A stretch of DNA of 64,000 nt from Bradyrhizobium sp. CCBAU 51627 (lineage in GTDB: Bacteria > Pseudomonadota > Alphaproteobacteria > Rhizobiales > Xanthobacteraceae). The stretch is from positions 434,001 to 498,000 of the forward strand of contig NZ_LBJG01000023.1 of NCBI RefSeq assembly GCF_028128765.1, written 5' to 3'. Positions 49,186 to 59,311 of this stretch are shown here, piece by piece; position 1 is the first letter of the stretch; the number at the start of each line of letters is the position of its first letter. The notes under the pieces are model-generated. The model saw nothing but the letters and a program-made list of their open reading frames with translations. It had not been told where the DNA came from and made no database searches. The position numbers and the translations under genes were made by a program.

Positions 49186-50226
49186 ATGATGCGCACATTT
49201 CGTGGCGGCCTGCTGATCGGGCTCGCGGTCGCCGTGCTGGTCGCTGCCTTGGCCATCACCTACGAGTTCTACGACACCCGGACCCTGAAGCGCACCGTGC
49301 GTCGCGGTGAAGTGCTGTGCGGCGTCAACAAGGGCCTGCCGGGCTTCTCGATCCCCGATGACAAGGGCAACTGGACCGGTTTTGACGTCGATTTCTGCCG
49401 CGCGGTGGCGTCGGCGATCTTCGACGATCCGAACAAGGCCAAGTTCGTTCCGCTCGACGCCAGCGAGCGCTTCAAGGAATTGCAGAGCCGGAAAGTCGAC
49501 ATCCTCTCGCGCAACTCGACCTGGAGCATGAAGCGCGAGCTCGACTACGATCTCTATTTCCCTGCCGTGGCCTATTACGACGGCGAAGGTTTCATGGTGC
49601 CGCGGTCGCGCAACAAGGAAACCTCGCTGGATCTCGCCGACAGCAAGGTCTGCGTGCAATCAGGCACCACGACGCTGCTCAACCTCGCCGATTACTTCAA
49701 AGCCAACAACATGAAGTACGAGCTGGTGAAGTTCGACAAGCTCGAAGACGTGGTGAAGGCTTACGATACCGGAAAATGCGATACGCTCACCGCCGACGTC
49801 TCCCAGCTCTATGCGCTCAGGCTGAACCTGTCCAAGCCCGGCGACCACATGATCCTGCCTGACGTGATCTCAAAGGAGCCGCTCGCGCCCGTCGTGCGCC
49901 AGCGCGACGACGACTGGATGATGATCGTGAAGTGGACGCTCTACGCGATGATCAATGCCGAGGAGTTAGGGGTCACCTCGGAGAATATCGACGAGGCGCT
50001 GAAGTCGAAGAAGCCCGAGGTGATGCGCCTGGTCGGCACCGAGGGCAATTACGGCGAGCAGCTCGGCCTCACCAAGGACTGGGCCGTGCGCATCATCCGC
50101 CACGTCGGAAATTATGGCGAGATGTACGAGCGCAATATCGGCGAGAAGTCGCAGCTGAAGATCCCGCGCGGCATGAACCAGCTGTGGAATGCCGGCGGCG
50201 TGCAGTATGCGCCGCCGATGAGGTGA
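49186..50226 (+). CDS. General amino acid ABC transporter binding protein (AapJ-like), orphan
   Basis: A 346-residue SBP family 3 protein. ATG 49186 with GAGAGC upstream gives the hydrophobic leader GLLIGLAVAVLVAALAITYEF. The mature part RTLKRTVRRGEVLCGVNKGLPGFSIPDDKGNWTGFDVDFCRAVASAIF and ELQSRKVDILSRNSTWSMKRELDYDLYFPAVAYYDGEGFMV match AapJ/BztA proteins. The leader has an unusually long hydrophobic stretch without a clear cleavage site, so it may stay membrane-anchored. No AapQMP genes are in the window. Confidence 0.87.
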   Translation: MMRTFRGGLLIGLAVAVLVAALAITYEFYDTRTLKRTVRRGEVLCGVNKGLPGFSIPDDKGNWTGFDVDFCRAVASAIFDDPNKAKFVPLDASERFKELQSRKVDILSRNSTWSMKRELDYDLYFPAVAYYDGEGFMVPRSRNKETSLDLADSKVCVQSGTTTLLNLADYFKANNMKYELVKFDKLEDVVKAYDTGKCDTLTADVSQLYALRLNLSKPGDHMILPDVISKEPLAPVVRQRDDDWMMIVKWTLYAMINAEELGVTSENIDEALKSKKPEVMRLVGTEGNYGEQLGLTKDWAVRIIRHVGNYGEMYERNIGEKSQLKIPRGMNQLWNAGGVQYAPPMR

Positions 50227-50536
50227 CGGGCAGCTCTAACCGCCGTCATTGCGAGGAGCCCGCGACAAAATTGCGAAGCAATTTTGCGCTGGTGCGACGA
50301 AGCAATCCAGACTGCCTCCGCGGAAAGACTCTGGATTGCTTCGCTTCGCTCGCAATGACGAGCTTGAGGTAGGCGCCTTCCACAACCTCGACTGTCATCG
50401 CCCGATCACTTGACGGGCGATCCAGTATTCCAGAGACGTCAATCGGGTACGGAGAGGCCGCGGCGTACTGGGTCGCCCGGTCAAGCCGGGCGACGACACC
50501 GAGGATGGGGCACGCGCTCGCGTTCCGCAGTCAGCC
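50227..50536. other. Repeat-containing intergenic region between convergent aapJ-like and acyl-CoA dehydrogenase genes
   Basis: 310 bases with no gene. The left half is the family-A repeat (50244-50360); the right half (50400-50520) contains GGTCGCCCGGTCAAGCCGGGCGAC, a further self-complementary stretch around 50471-50494. Nothing suggests a promoter, as both neighbours end here. Confidence 0.6.
50244..50360. repeat. Intergenic inverted repeat, family A copy 3 (with insertion)
   Basis: CGTCATTGCGAGGAGC...GACGAAGCAATCCAGAC is mirrored by GTCTGGATTGC-type sequence ending CGCTCGCAATGACG. Compared with 16011-16096, the left arm carries about 27 extra bases (CGCGACAAAATTGCGAAGCAATTTTGCG), itself containing a small hairpin. 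Confidence 0.85.
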
Positions 50537-51676
50537 TCAATACCCTCGCGCCCGCGCGAGCTGCTCGGTGTGGTAGTTGGCGTCGCCGAACAGCTCCTCG
50601 CACACCCGGGCGCGCTTCATGAAGAAGCCGATGTCGAACTGGTCGGTCATGCCCATGCCGCCGTGCATCTGCACGCCTTCCTGCACCGCGCGCGTCGCGG
50701 TGGTGCCGGCGCGGGCCTTGGCGACCGCGACGCTTGATGCGGCCTTGGCGACGTCGGCATCCAGCGCCTGCAGCGCCTTCATTGTCGCGGCGCGGCTGAT
50801 CTCGATGTCGACATAGAGCTCGGCGGCGCGGTGCTGCAGCGCCTGGAATTCGCCGATCAGCTTGCCGAACTGCTTTCTGTTCTTGAGATACTCGACGGTA
50901 CGGCCAAAGACCTCGTCGCTGAGGCCGACCATTTCGGCGGCGACCGCGCCGCGGCCGATGTCGAGTACGCCGTCCAGCAAAGCAGCGCCCTGGTCGATTT
51001 CGCCGAGCACGCTGTCCGCGGTGACCTCGACATTTGCAAGCTCGATCCGCGCCGCATTGTGAGCGTCGACCATGATGGTGCGCTCGACCGAAACGCCCTT
51101 GGCCGCAGGGTTGACCAGAAACAGGGTCAAGCCATCGCGCTCGCCGGCGGAGCCTGCGGTGCGCGCAGCGACGATGAAGAGATCGGCGACATGGCCGTCC
51201 ACCACCAGCGCCTTGGCGCCGGACAGTTTGAAACCGTTGCCGGCGCGCACAGCCTGCAGGTTGGTTCGGAGCGGGCGATGCTTGGCGCCTTCGTCGATCG
51301 CGAGCGTCGCCAGCAGCGAGCCGCTCGCGATCTTCGGCAGGTACTCCGTTTTCTGCGCGGCATTGCCGCCGCGATTCAGAGCCGATGCCGCGACCACGGA
51401 GGTGGCAAGGAAGGGCGACGGCATCAGGGTGCGGCCGATCTCCTCCATGACGACACCGGCTTCCATGAAGCCGAGACCGGAGCCGCCGAATTCTTCCGGC
51501 ACCAGAAGGCCGGCAAAGCCCATCTCGGCAAAGGAGTGCCACAGCTCCTTGGAGAAACCGGTGGGATCCTTGCTGTCGCGCAAGTGACGCAGATGCGACA
51601 CCGGCGCCTTGTCGCTGATCAGCCCGCGCGCGCTGTCGCGGAGCATCGATTGTTCTTCGGTGAGGATGAGGGCCAT
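50537..51676 (-). CDS. Acyl-CoA dehydrogenase
   Basis: A 379-residue flavoprotein of the acyl-CoA dehydrogenase family. It has the N-terminal helical domain (TEEQSMLRDSARGLISDKAPVSHLRHLRD), middle beta domain and C-terminal helical bundle with GVQMHGGMGMTDQFDIGFFMKRARVCEELFGDANYHTEQLA. ATG 51676 begins MALILTEEQ, a common start for this group. It lies downstream of a second acyl-CoA dehydrogenase on the same strand; such pairs can form heteromeric enzymes acting on steroid side chains or branched or aromatic acyl-CoAs. Substrate unknown. Confidence 0.87.
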   Translation of the reverse strand: MALILTEEQSMLRDSARGLISDKAPVSHLRHLRDSKDPTGFSKELWHSFAEMGFAGLLVPEEFGGSGLGFMEAGVVMEEIGRTLMPSPFLATSVVAASALNRGGNAAQKTEYLPKIASGSLLATLAIDEGAKHRPLRTNLQAVRAGNGFKLSGAKALVVDGHVADLFIVAARTAGSAGERDGLTLFLVNPAAKGVSVERTIMVDAHNAARIELANVEVTADSVLGEIDQGAALLDGVLDIGRGAVAAEMVGLSDEVFGRTVEYLKNRKQFGKLIGEFQALQHRAAELYVDIEISRAATMKALQALDADVAKAASSVAVAKARAGTTATRAVQEGVQMHGGMGMTDQFDIGFFMKRARVCEELFGDANYHTEQLARARGY

Positions 51677-51720
51677 GTGCAAAGTCTCTAACGTCTGGCG
51701 AAAATACATGTTGTTGATGT

Positions 51721-51817
51721 CATTCCGGGGCACGCGAAGCGTGAACCCGGAATCTCGAGGTTCTCAGGTGCGCAATTGCGCACCGTAGTTCGATGCTGCG
51801 CATCGCCCCGGAACGAC
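51721..51817. repeat. Intergenic inverted repeat, family D
   Basis: CATTCCGGGGCACGCGAAGCGTG at the left is partly mirrored by GCATCGCCCCGGAACGACG at the right, with internal hairpins (GGTGCGCAATTGCGCACC at 51768-51785 is a perfect 18-base dyad). It lies between the two acyl-CoA dehydrogenase genes, which are transcribed in the same direction. Confidence 0.7.
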
Positions 51818-51825
51818 GGAAAGCC

Positions 51826-53025
<1,200 letters not shown>

Positions 53026-53163
53026 CGTCGTTTCCATCAATCACGTCGGATTTTGTTGGGCGCGACTCTGGGCCAAGCTCTCGCGGAATTCAACCACTTC
53101 CGCAATCCGTCATCGGCTATAGTCGCCACCACGACAGTGCTTGAAAACAAAGAGGAAACGCCA

Positions 53164-53709
53164 ATGCGCCTGAAACTTCTTTCGCCTGGCGAAATGAACG
53201 AGAGTCAGCGGCAGACCTACGACGAGTCGATTGCCGGCAAGCGCGGCAAGCCGCCGGCGCCGATGATGGCCTGGCTCAACAGCCCCGACATGGCCCGTCA
53301 CGCCACGCGGCTCGGCGAAATGCTGCGCTACGACACGATCTTTCCGGCAAAGCTCTCGGAGATCGCAATCCTGGTGACGGCGCGGCACTGGACTGCGCAT
53401 TACGAATGGTACGCGCATAAACGCCTCGCCCTGGCCGGCGGCATGAAGCCGGACATTATCGACGCGATCCGCGACCGCCGCACACCCGATTTCGATGAAC
53501 CCAAGGGGAAGATGATCTACGATCTCGCGAAGTCGCTGCATGAGGGCCACGGCGTCGAACAGGGGCTCTATGATGCGGCGGTGAAACTGCTCAGCGAACG
53601 CGGCGTCGTCGAGGTGATCGGGCTGTGCGGCTATTACACGATGGTCTCGATGACGCTGAACACGTTCGAGTTCGAGCTGCCAGAGGGTGAGGTACCGGAG
53701 CTGTCATAG
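53164..53709 (+). CDS. Carboxymuconolactone decarboxylase family protein
   Basis: A 181-residue AhpD-like protein. The helical core (KLSEIAILVTARHWTAHYEWYAHKRLALAGG, about residues 60-90) matches the family, but the place where AhpD-type members have a C-x-x-C pair is occupied by histidines, so it is unlikely to be a thiol peroxidase. GAGGAAACG supports ATG 53164. It is divergent from the acyl-CoA dehydrogenases and 90 bases before a dioxygenase-like gene. Reaction unknown; a hydratase or decarboxylase-like role in ring-cleavage catabolism is possible. Confidence 0.8.
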   Translation: MRLKLLSPGEMNESQRQTYDESIAGKRGKPPAPMMAWLNSPDMARHATRLGEMLRYDTIFPAKLSEIAILVTARHWTAHYEWYAHKRLALAGGMKPDIIDAIRDRRTPDFDEPKGKMIYDLAKSLHEGHGVEQGLYDAAVKLLSERGVVEVIGLCGYYTMVSMTLNTFEFELPEGEVPELS

Positions 53710-53799
53710 TTTCGTATCCGGAAACGATGGGTTTCGGGATGGGCCGGTAGCAGCATCGCCAAGCGCGCCTTATGTGGAGTTGATCAACGGAGCCACACC

Positions 53800-54294
53800 A
53801 TGTCGCAAGCCCCCGCCATTGCCGCCGGCACCCGCATCGGCCACGTCCATCTCAAGGTCGCCGATCTCGATCGCGCGCTCGGCTTTTATTGCGGCGTGCT
53901 CGGCTTCGAACTGATGCAGCGGATGGGCTCCGGCGCGGCCTTCATCTCCGCCGGCGGCTATCATCACCACATCGGGCTCAACACCTGGGAGAGCAAGGGC
54001 GGCTCGCCACCGCCGCCCGGCACCACCGGGCTGTTTCACACCGCGATCCTCTATCCGACGCGCGCATCGCTCGCGGATGCGCTGCATCGCGTGCTCTCGG
54101 CCGGCATTGCGCTGGATGGGGCCAGCGACCACGGCGTCAGCGAGGCGCTGTATTTGCGCGACCCTGACGAGAACGGCGTGGAGCTGTATTGGGACAAGCC
54201 GCGGGAGCAATGGCCGTTCGGGCCGGACGGCAAGCTCGCGATGGTGACGAAGCGGCTGGATGTGGAGGCGTTGTTGAAGCAGCGGGAGGCGTGA
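53800..54294 (+). CDS. VOC-family protein, catechol 2,3-dioxygenase-like
   Basis: A 164-residue vicinal-oxygen-chelate protein with one betaalphabetabetabeta pair per half. Candidate metal ligands are H17 (IGHVHLKVADLDRALGFY), H80 (GLFHTAIL) and E128 (DPDENGVELYWD), all three intact. GGYHHHIGLNTWESKG is common in the CatE-like group. It is half the length of a full extradiol dioxygenase, so it may be a single-module enzyme or a glyoxalase-type protein. The decarboxylase-family gene precedes it on the same strand. Confidence 0.8.
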   Translation: MSQAPAIAAGTRIGHVHLKVADLDRALGFYCGVLGFELMQRMGSGAAFISAGGYHHHIGLNTWESKGGSPPPPGTTGLFHTAILYPTRASLADALHRVLSAGIALDGASDHGVSEALYLRDPDENGVELYWDKPREQWPFGPDGKLAMVTKRLDVEALLKQREA

Positions 54295-54307
54295 ACTCCG
54301 CTCCCCC

Positions 54308-54390
54308 GCCATTGCGAGGGGCCCTTGCGACGAAGCAATCCAGACTGTCTGGAGAGATTCTGGATTGCTTCGCTGCGCTCGCAATGACGG
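54308..54390. repeat. Intergenic inverted repeat, family A copy 4
   Basis: CCATTGCGAGG...GCGACGAAGCAATCCAGAC mirrored by TCTGGATTGCTTCGCTGCGCTCGCAATGACGG. It lies 14 bases after the VOC gene and about 30 before the end of a convergent MFS gene, the same convergent setting as copies 2 and 3. Confidence 0.85.
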
Positions 54391-54420
54391 AGTGTGTGGA
54401 GGCGACGTCGCGCTATCACG

Positions 54421-55653
54421 CTATCCTCGTCCGCGGCGCCCCCGCACCATGATCAGTGCCGCGGCCGCCACCTCCAGCACGATGCAGAGATAGAATGGCA
54501 GCGCATAGCCGCCGGACCAGTCGCGCAACGCCCCGACCACGCCCGGGCCAAAGGCATACGTCACCTGATTGATCGCGGTGTTCAGGCTGATCAGCACGCC
54601 GAACGAGCCCGAATCGAATTCCTGCTGCACGATCAGCGAGGGCAGCGTGATGAGATTGCCGACCGAGAAGCCGAACACGGCGCAGGCCGCGATCAGCACG
54701 TAATCATTGTGCATGATGATGACGACGCAGAGCGCGGCCGCCTGGCTGAGGAACGACAATGCGGACGCAAGGCGCTGATTGAGGCGATCGATCACGATCG
54801 AGAACAGCACGCGGCCGACCACCGCCATCGCGGTGAGGACCGCGACCGCCACGGCGGCCCGCTCGCGGCCGATCACGGGATCGAGGAACGAGATCAGGTG
54901 CACGATGAAGCCGACCTGCGCGAACAGCACCAGCGCGAACGCGATCGTGACGGTGAGGAAGCCGAAGTCGCGAAGCGCGCGCTTGCGAACCTCGGTCGAG
55001 GATTGCGGCTTTGCTTTCGCGGCTCCGCGCCAGCCGTGAAGATCGGGCGGCCGGCCGACGACGAGCAGGATCACCGGCACGAGCAGCACCAGCATGGCGC
55101 CGGCGGCAGCGTACATCGCGCCGGCGAAACCGATGTGGCTGATCAGGGTCACCAGCAGCGGCACGCCGACGATGCCGCCGAAGCTGGCACCGTTCAGCGC
55201 CAGGCTGATGGCCATGCCGCGCTTGTGGTCGAACCACAGACTGATGGTGTTGGTGATCATGGCGAGGCTGGTACCGGCCCAGCCGAAGGCGAGCACCGCG
55301 TCGGCCAGATAGAGCTGCCAGGGCTCCCGCACCGCGCCGATCGCGACGGCTGCGGCCGCCATCGCCAGCGTGCCGGAGGTCAGACAGATCCGCGGGCCAT
55401 AGGTTCGAACGGCTTCGCCGACGAAGACGACCAGCAGCGCGCCGAACAAATAGAAGAACGTGGTGCCGGAAGAGATCAGCGAGGTCGGCCAGCCCCGCGC
55501 ACGCTGCAGCTCGGCGACATAGACGCTCTGGCCGTAGAACCCGAGCCCCCAGCCGAAGGTCGCGAGCAGGAAGCAGACGGCAACGATGCGCCAGCCCTGG
55601 TAGCGGAGCGAGGATTCGTCGATCGCGGTGATGGAGCGGGGATTGTCGAGCAT
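54421..55653 (-). CDS. MFS transporter
   Basis: A 410-residue major facilitator with twelve predicted membrane segments. TM4-5 region: FGWAGTSLAMITNTISLWFDHKRGMAISLALNGASFGGIVGVPLL; the motif after TM4 (WFDHKRGMA) and a cytoplasmic loop after TM6 (GRPPDLHGWRGAAKAKPQSS...) fit the monocarboxylate/oxalate-formate antiporter-like group. Substrate unknown. It precedes, on the opposite strand, a family-A repeat and follows a second MFS gene by 140 bases on the same strand. Confidence 0.82.
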   Translation of the reverse strand: MLDNPRSITAIDESSLRYQGWRIVAVCFLLATFGWGLGFYGQSVYVAELQRARGWPTSLISSGTTFFYLFGALLVVFVGEAVRTYGPRICLTSGTLAMAAAAVAIGAVREPWQLYLADAVLAFGWAGTSLAMITNTISLWFDHKRGMAISLALNGASFGGIVGVPLLVTLISHIGFAGAMYAAAGAMLVLLVPVILLVVGRPPDLHGWRGAAKAKPQSSTEVRKRALRDFGFLTVTIAFALVLFAQVGFIVHLISFLDPVIGRERAAVAVAVLTAMAVVGRVLFSIVIDRLNQRLASALSFLSQAAALCVVIIMHNDYVLIAACAVFGFSVGNLITLPSLIVQQEFDSGSFGVLISLNTAINQVTYAFGPGVVGALRDWSGGYALPFYLCIVLEVAAAALIMVRGRRGRG

Positions 55654-55793
55654 TTGCGCTTGTCCTTGAGCTCCCCCACGAGCGCTTTGCTTTACGCCCG
55701 TCTGTCGATGACGAACATCATGTAACGATCCAACTGCCGAAAATCACTTCGACAGCGATCGAAGTATCAAGACTACTGACAACCTCCTGCCAG

Positions 55794-57041
55794 TCAAATC
55801 GCGTCCGGGAACTCGCCCATGGCCGCCTCGAGCCGGGCCTTGCGGCGGCGGGCCCAGGACGCCAGCGAGAGCGCGATGAGGCCGAGCACCACGGGCGGGA
55901 ACACCACCATGTTCACCGCGGACCAGCCGTAATTCGCAAGCAGCTGTCCGGAGGAGAACGAGCCGATCGCCATCAAGCCGAACACCAGGAAATCGTTGAA
56001 GGCCTGCACCTTGTTGCGCTCCTGCGGGCGGTGCGTCTCCAACACCAGCGCGGAGGCGCCGATGAAGGAGAAATTCCAGCCGACGCCCAGCACGATCAGC
56101 GTCGCCCAGAAGTGCATCGCGGTAATGCCGGAAAGACCGATGGTGGCAGCACCGGCTTCCAGCAGCAAACCCGCGGCCACGACCTTCGGTGCGTTGAAGC
56201 GAGAGATCAACGAGCCGGTGAAGAAGCTCGGCCCGTACATCGCGACGATGTGCCACTGAATGCCGAAATTGGAATCGGATACGCTTAAGCCGCACATCTT
56301 CATGGCGAGCGGCGCCGAGGTCATCACCAGATTCATCATGGGATAGGAGATGACGCCGCACAGCGCGGCCGCGATGAAGCGCGGCTGGGTCACGATCGTC
56401 AGCAGCGGCCGGCCGCCATGCAGATCGGCCGGCGCCGGCTTGGGTATGTCGACGCCGGCGACGATGCCCATCGCGACAAGCGCGACCGCGGCCTGGACCA
56501 GGAAGCTGAAGGCGAACAGATAGGGCGACCACACATCCATGGTCCATTGCACGAGCTGCGGACCGAGCACGCCGGCGAACACGCCGCCCACCATCACCCA
56601 GGACACGGCTTTCGGTCGATAGACGGCGCTGGCGCCGTCGGCGGCGGCGAAGCGATAGGATTGCGCCACCGAGCCGTAGAGGCCGCCGAGGAAGGTCGCC
56701 AGACAGAACAACGCGAACGAACCATGCAGGATCGCGAACGAGCCCAGCAGGCCGGTGAGCGTGCCGAGGCCGGTGCCGATCACGAAGGCCGCGCGACGGC
56801 CGAAGCGGCGCGAGATCGCGCCGGTCGGCAGCGTGCCGGCGGCGAGACCCACGACGTACATCGACAGCGGAACGGTCGCGAGCGACATATCAGGTGCAAG
56901 CGTGGCGCCGACGATCGAGCCGGTGGCGAAGATCACCGCCGAGTTGGCGCCGGTCAGCGCCTGCGCGGCGGCAAGGCGCACCACATTGCCGCGCGCGCGG
57001 ACATCATCGGCGATCTCGTTGGTGGCAGTCACGTCAATCAT
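55794..57041 (-). CDS. MFS transporter (YcaD/drug-resistance type)
   Basis: A 415-residue major facilitator. TALTGANSAVIFATGSIVGATLAPDMSLATVPLSMYVVGLAAGTLPTGAISRRFGRRAAFVIGTGLG contains the GxLaDrxGRR-like motif between TM2 and TM3. QPRFIAAALCGVISYPMMNLVMTSAPLAM and HFWATLIVLGVGWNFSFIGASALVLETHRPQERNKVQAFNDF are conserved in this group. The start is uncertain between ATG 57041 and ATG 57047. Substrate unknown; export of a metabolite is plausible. Confidence 0.82.
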   Translation of the reverse strand: MIDVTATNEIADDVRARGNVVRLAAAQALTGANSAVIFATGSIVGATLAPDMSLATVPLSMYVVGLAAGTLPTGAISRRFGRRAAFVIGTGLGTLTGLLGSFAILHGSFALFCLATFLGGLYGSVAQSYRFAAADGASAVYRPKAVSWVMVGGVFAGVLGPQLVQWTMDVWSPYLFAFSFLVQAAVALVAMGIVAGVDIPKPAPADLHGGRPLLTIVTQPRFIAAALCGVISYPMMNLVMTSAPLAMKMCGLSVSDSNFGIQWHIVAMYGPSFFTGSLISRFNAPKVVAAGLLLEAGAATIGLSGITAMHFWATLIVLGVGWNFSFIGASALVLETHRPQERNKVQAFNDFLVFGLMAIGSFSSGQLLANYGWSAVNMVVFPPVVLGLIALSLASWARRRKARLEAAMGEFPDAI

Positions 57042-57229
57042 CGGCATTCCCGCCCGAAGGACCTCGTTGATTCCCGGCACTATGGAGGGGCCGAAACGAC
57101 CAGACAACCGGCGCTAAGGGGCGCAAGCCATGCCTCTGACGCAATCGGGCGGACGATATCAGGCCCGCGCTCTTGACGGCTTGCGTTCGATCAAATCCTA
57201 TCCCGCCGCATTTTCACGGAGTTTCGCTC

Positions 57230-59299
57230 ATGTCCGTCGACAGCAGGCCCACGCTCAGCGCTCCCGACGACGATCCATGGCTGTGGTTGGAGGAGATCGA
57301 GGGGCCGCGGGCGCTCGAATTCGTCGAGCGGCAGAACCACCTGACGCTGGAAAAATTCGGCGGCGCGCAGTTCGAACACGACCGCGATATTCTCGCGGCG
57401 ATCTACGATCGGCCGGACAATATTCCCTATGTGCGGCGGCGCGACGGCTATCTCTACAATCTCTGGCAGGACGCAGAGCATCCACGCGGCGTGTGGCGGC
57501 GTACCACGCTTGCGGAATTTCGCAAGGCCACCCCGTCCTGGGAGATCCTGCTCGACATCGACCAGCTCGCGGCGAGGGAGGGCAAGGACTGGCTGTTCGG
57601 CGGCGTCGCCTCGCGGCCCGGAAGCGCGCGGGTCATCATGGCCCTGTCGCGTGGCGGCAGCGATGCCGTGACCTTGCGCGAGTTCGACACCGACACCAGG
57701 AGCTTCGTGGCCGACGGCTTCTTGCTGCCGGAGGCGAAGAGCAGCGCCGAGTGGGTCGATGCCGACACGCTGCTGCTGTCCAGCGCGCTCGGCAACGGCA
57801 TGGCGACAAGCTCGGGCTACGCAAGGACCGTGCGGCTGTGGCGGCGCGGGACCAGCATCGAGCAGGCGGTGGTGGTGTTCGAGACGACGGCCGACCATAT
57901 GCGCGTGTACAGCCACGTCGATGACACTGTGGCGGCACAACGCATCTGGTTCGTCGACCAGTCCGACTTCTTCAATTTCCGCACCTCGCTCGGCACCATG
58001 GCCGGCGCAACGACGACGCTCGACCTGCCCAGCAATGTCTGGATGCAGACCCACGGCGATTGGCTGTCTGTCAAGCCGCGCGAGACATGGTCTGTTGCCG
58101 GCCACACCTATGAAGCCGACGCGATGCTCGGCATTTCGCTGCCCGCATTCCTGGCCGGCAGCCGCGATTTCACGGTGCTGTTCGAGCCTGGCCCCCGGCG
58201 GGCCCTGCAGGGCTTCTCCTGGAGCGGCGGCAAGCTCCTGCTCTCCATCCTCGACGAGTTGCGGCCGGTGTTCGAGCTCTGCACGCCGTCGGCGTCGGGC
58301 TGGAGCCGACAGAAGCTGCAAGGACTTCCCGGCATCGGCGTGGTCGATGTCTGGAGCCTCGATCACCACGAATCCGAGAGCAATGGCGACCTGCTCGCCA
58401 ATGTGCAGGATCCGCTCACGCCGCCCTCGCTGATGCTGATCGAGCGCGACGTCGGGAGCTCGTCCGTTCTGAAGCAGGCGCCGAAGACGTTCAACGCAGA
58501 CGGCCTCATAGTGACACAGCACGAGGCGATCTCGGTCGACGGCGAGCGCATTCCGTATGTGCAGACCGGCCCGGCCGGCGTGTCAGGCGATGCGCCGGTC
58601 TATATGAGCGCCTATGGCGGCTTCGGGCTCGCGGTCAGGCCGCAATACAATTCCTCGCTCGGCAAGCTCTGGCTGGAGCGCGGCGGCACCACGGTGCAGG
58701 CCAATTTGCGCGGCGGCGGCGAGTTCGGCACGCGCTGGCACGATGCCGGCCGCTATGCCGGCAAGAAGCTGTCACACGACGATTTCGCGGCCGTGGCCGC
58801 CGATCTCGTCCGCCGCGGCGTCACGACACCGAAACGCATCGCCGCGCAGGGCGGATCGAACGGCGGCATCCTCATCACCAACATGCTGGTGCGTTATCCC
58901 GAACGCTTCGGCGCGCTGTTCTGCACCATCCCGCTGATCGACATGCGCCGCTACACCAAGCTGCTCGCGGGCGCGAGTTGGATCGCCGAATATGGCGACC
59001 CCGACAAGCCGGAGGAGTGGGAATGGCTGAAGACCTACTCGGCCTATCACAACGCAACGCCCGGCCAGGCCTATCCGCCGATCCTGATCGCCACGACGCG
59101 GCGCGACGATCGCGTTCATCCCGGCCACGCGCGCAAGATGGCCGCAAAGCTCCAGGCGATGGGCTATGAAGCCTGGTTTTACGAGCCGGCCGCCGGTGGC
59201 CATGGCTACGGCAAGGACAACAAGGAGCGCGCCGGCTTCCAGGTGCTGGGCTTCCAGTTCTTGAAGGAGAAGATCGGATGGGCGGATGGCGAGCCCTAA
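57230..59299 (+). CDS. Prolyl oligopeptidase family serine peptidase (S9A)
   Basis: A 689-residue peptidase. The N-terminal beta-propeller begins after DDDPWLWLEEIEGPRALEFVERQN, which is the family's opening motif. The C-terminal alpha/beta hydrolase has the nucleophile S543 in AQGGSNGGILI, the aspartate in RRDDRVHPGHARKM and the histidine in GGHGYGKDN. ATG 57230 has GGAG upstream and no signal peptide, so the enzyme is cytoplasmic. It cleaves short peptides after proline or a related residue. Stops 12 bases before the convergent DUF938 gene. Confidence 0.9.
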   Translation: MSVDSRPTLSAPDDDPWLWLEEIEGPRALEFVERQNHLTLEKFGGAQFEHDRDILAAIYDRPDNIPYVRRRDGYLYNLWQDAEHPRGVWRRTTLAEFRKATPSWEILLDIDQLAAREGKDWLFGGVASRPGSARVIMALSRGGSDAVTLREFDTDTRSFVADGFLLPEAKSSAEWVDADTLLLSSALGNGMATSSGYARTVRLWRRGTSIEQAVVVFETTADHMRVYSHVDDTVAAQRIWFVDQSDFFNFRTSLGTMAGATTTLDLPSNVWMQTHGDWLSVKPRETWSVAGHTYEADAMLGISLPAFLAGSRDFTVLFEPGPRRALQGFSWSGGKLLLSILDELRPVFELCTPSASGWSRQKLQGLPGIGVVDVWSLDHHESESNGDLLANVQDPLTPPSLMLIERDVGSSSVLKQAPKTFNADGLIVTQHEAISVDGERIPYVQTGPAGVSGDAPVYMSAYGGFGLAVRPQYNSSLGKLWLERGGTTVQANLRGGGEFGTRWHDAGRYAGKKLSHDDFAAVAADLVRRGVTTPKRIAAQGGSNGGILITNMLVRYPERFGALFCTIPLIDMRRYTKLLAGASWIAEYGDPDKPEEWEWLKTYSAYHNATPGQAYPPILIATTRRDDRVHPGHARKMAAKLQAMGYEAWFYEPAAGGHGYGKDNKERAGFQVLGFQFLKEKIGWADGEP

Positions 59300-59311
59300 C
59301 GGCCTCGCGCC

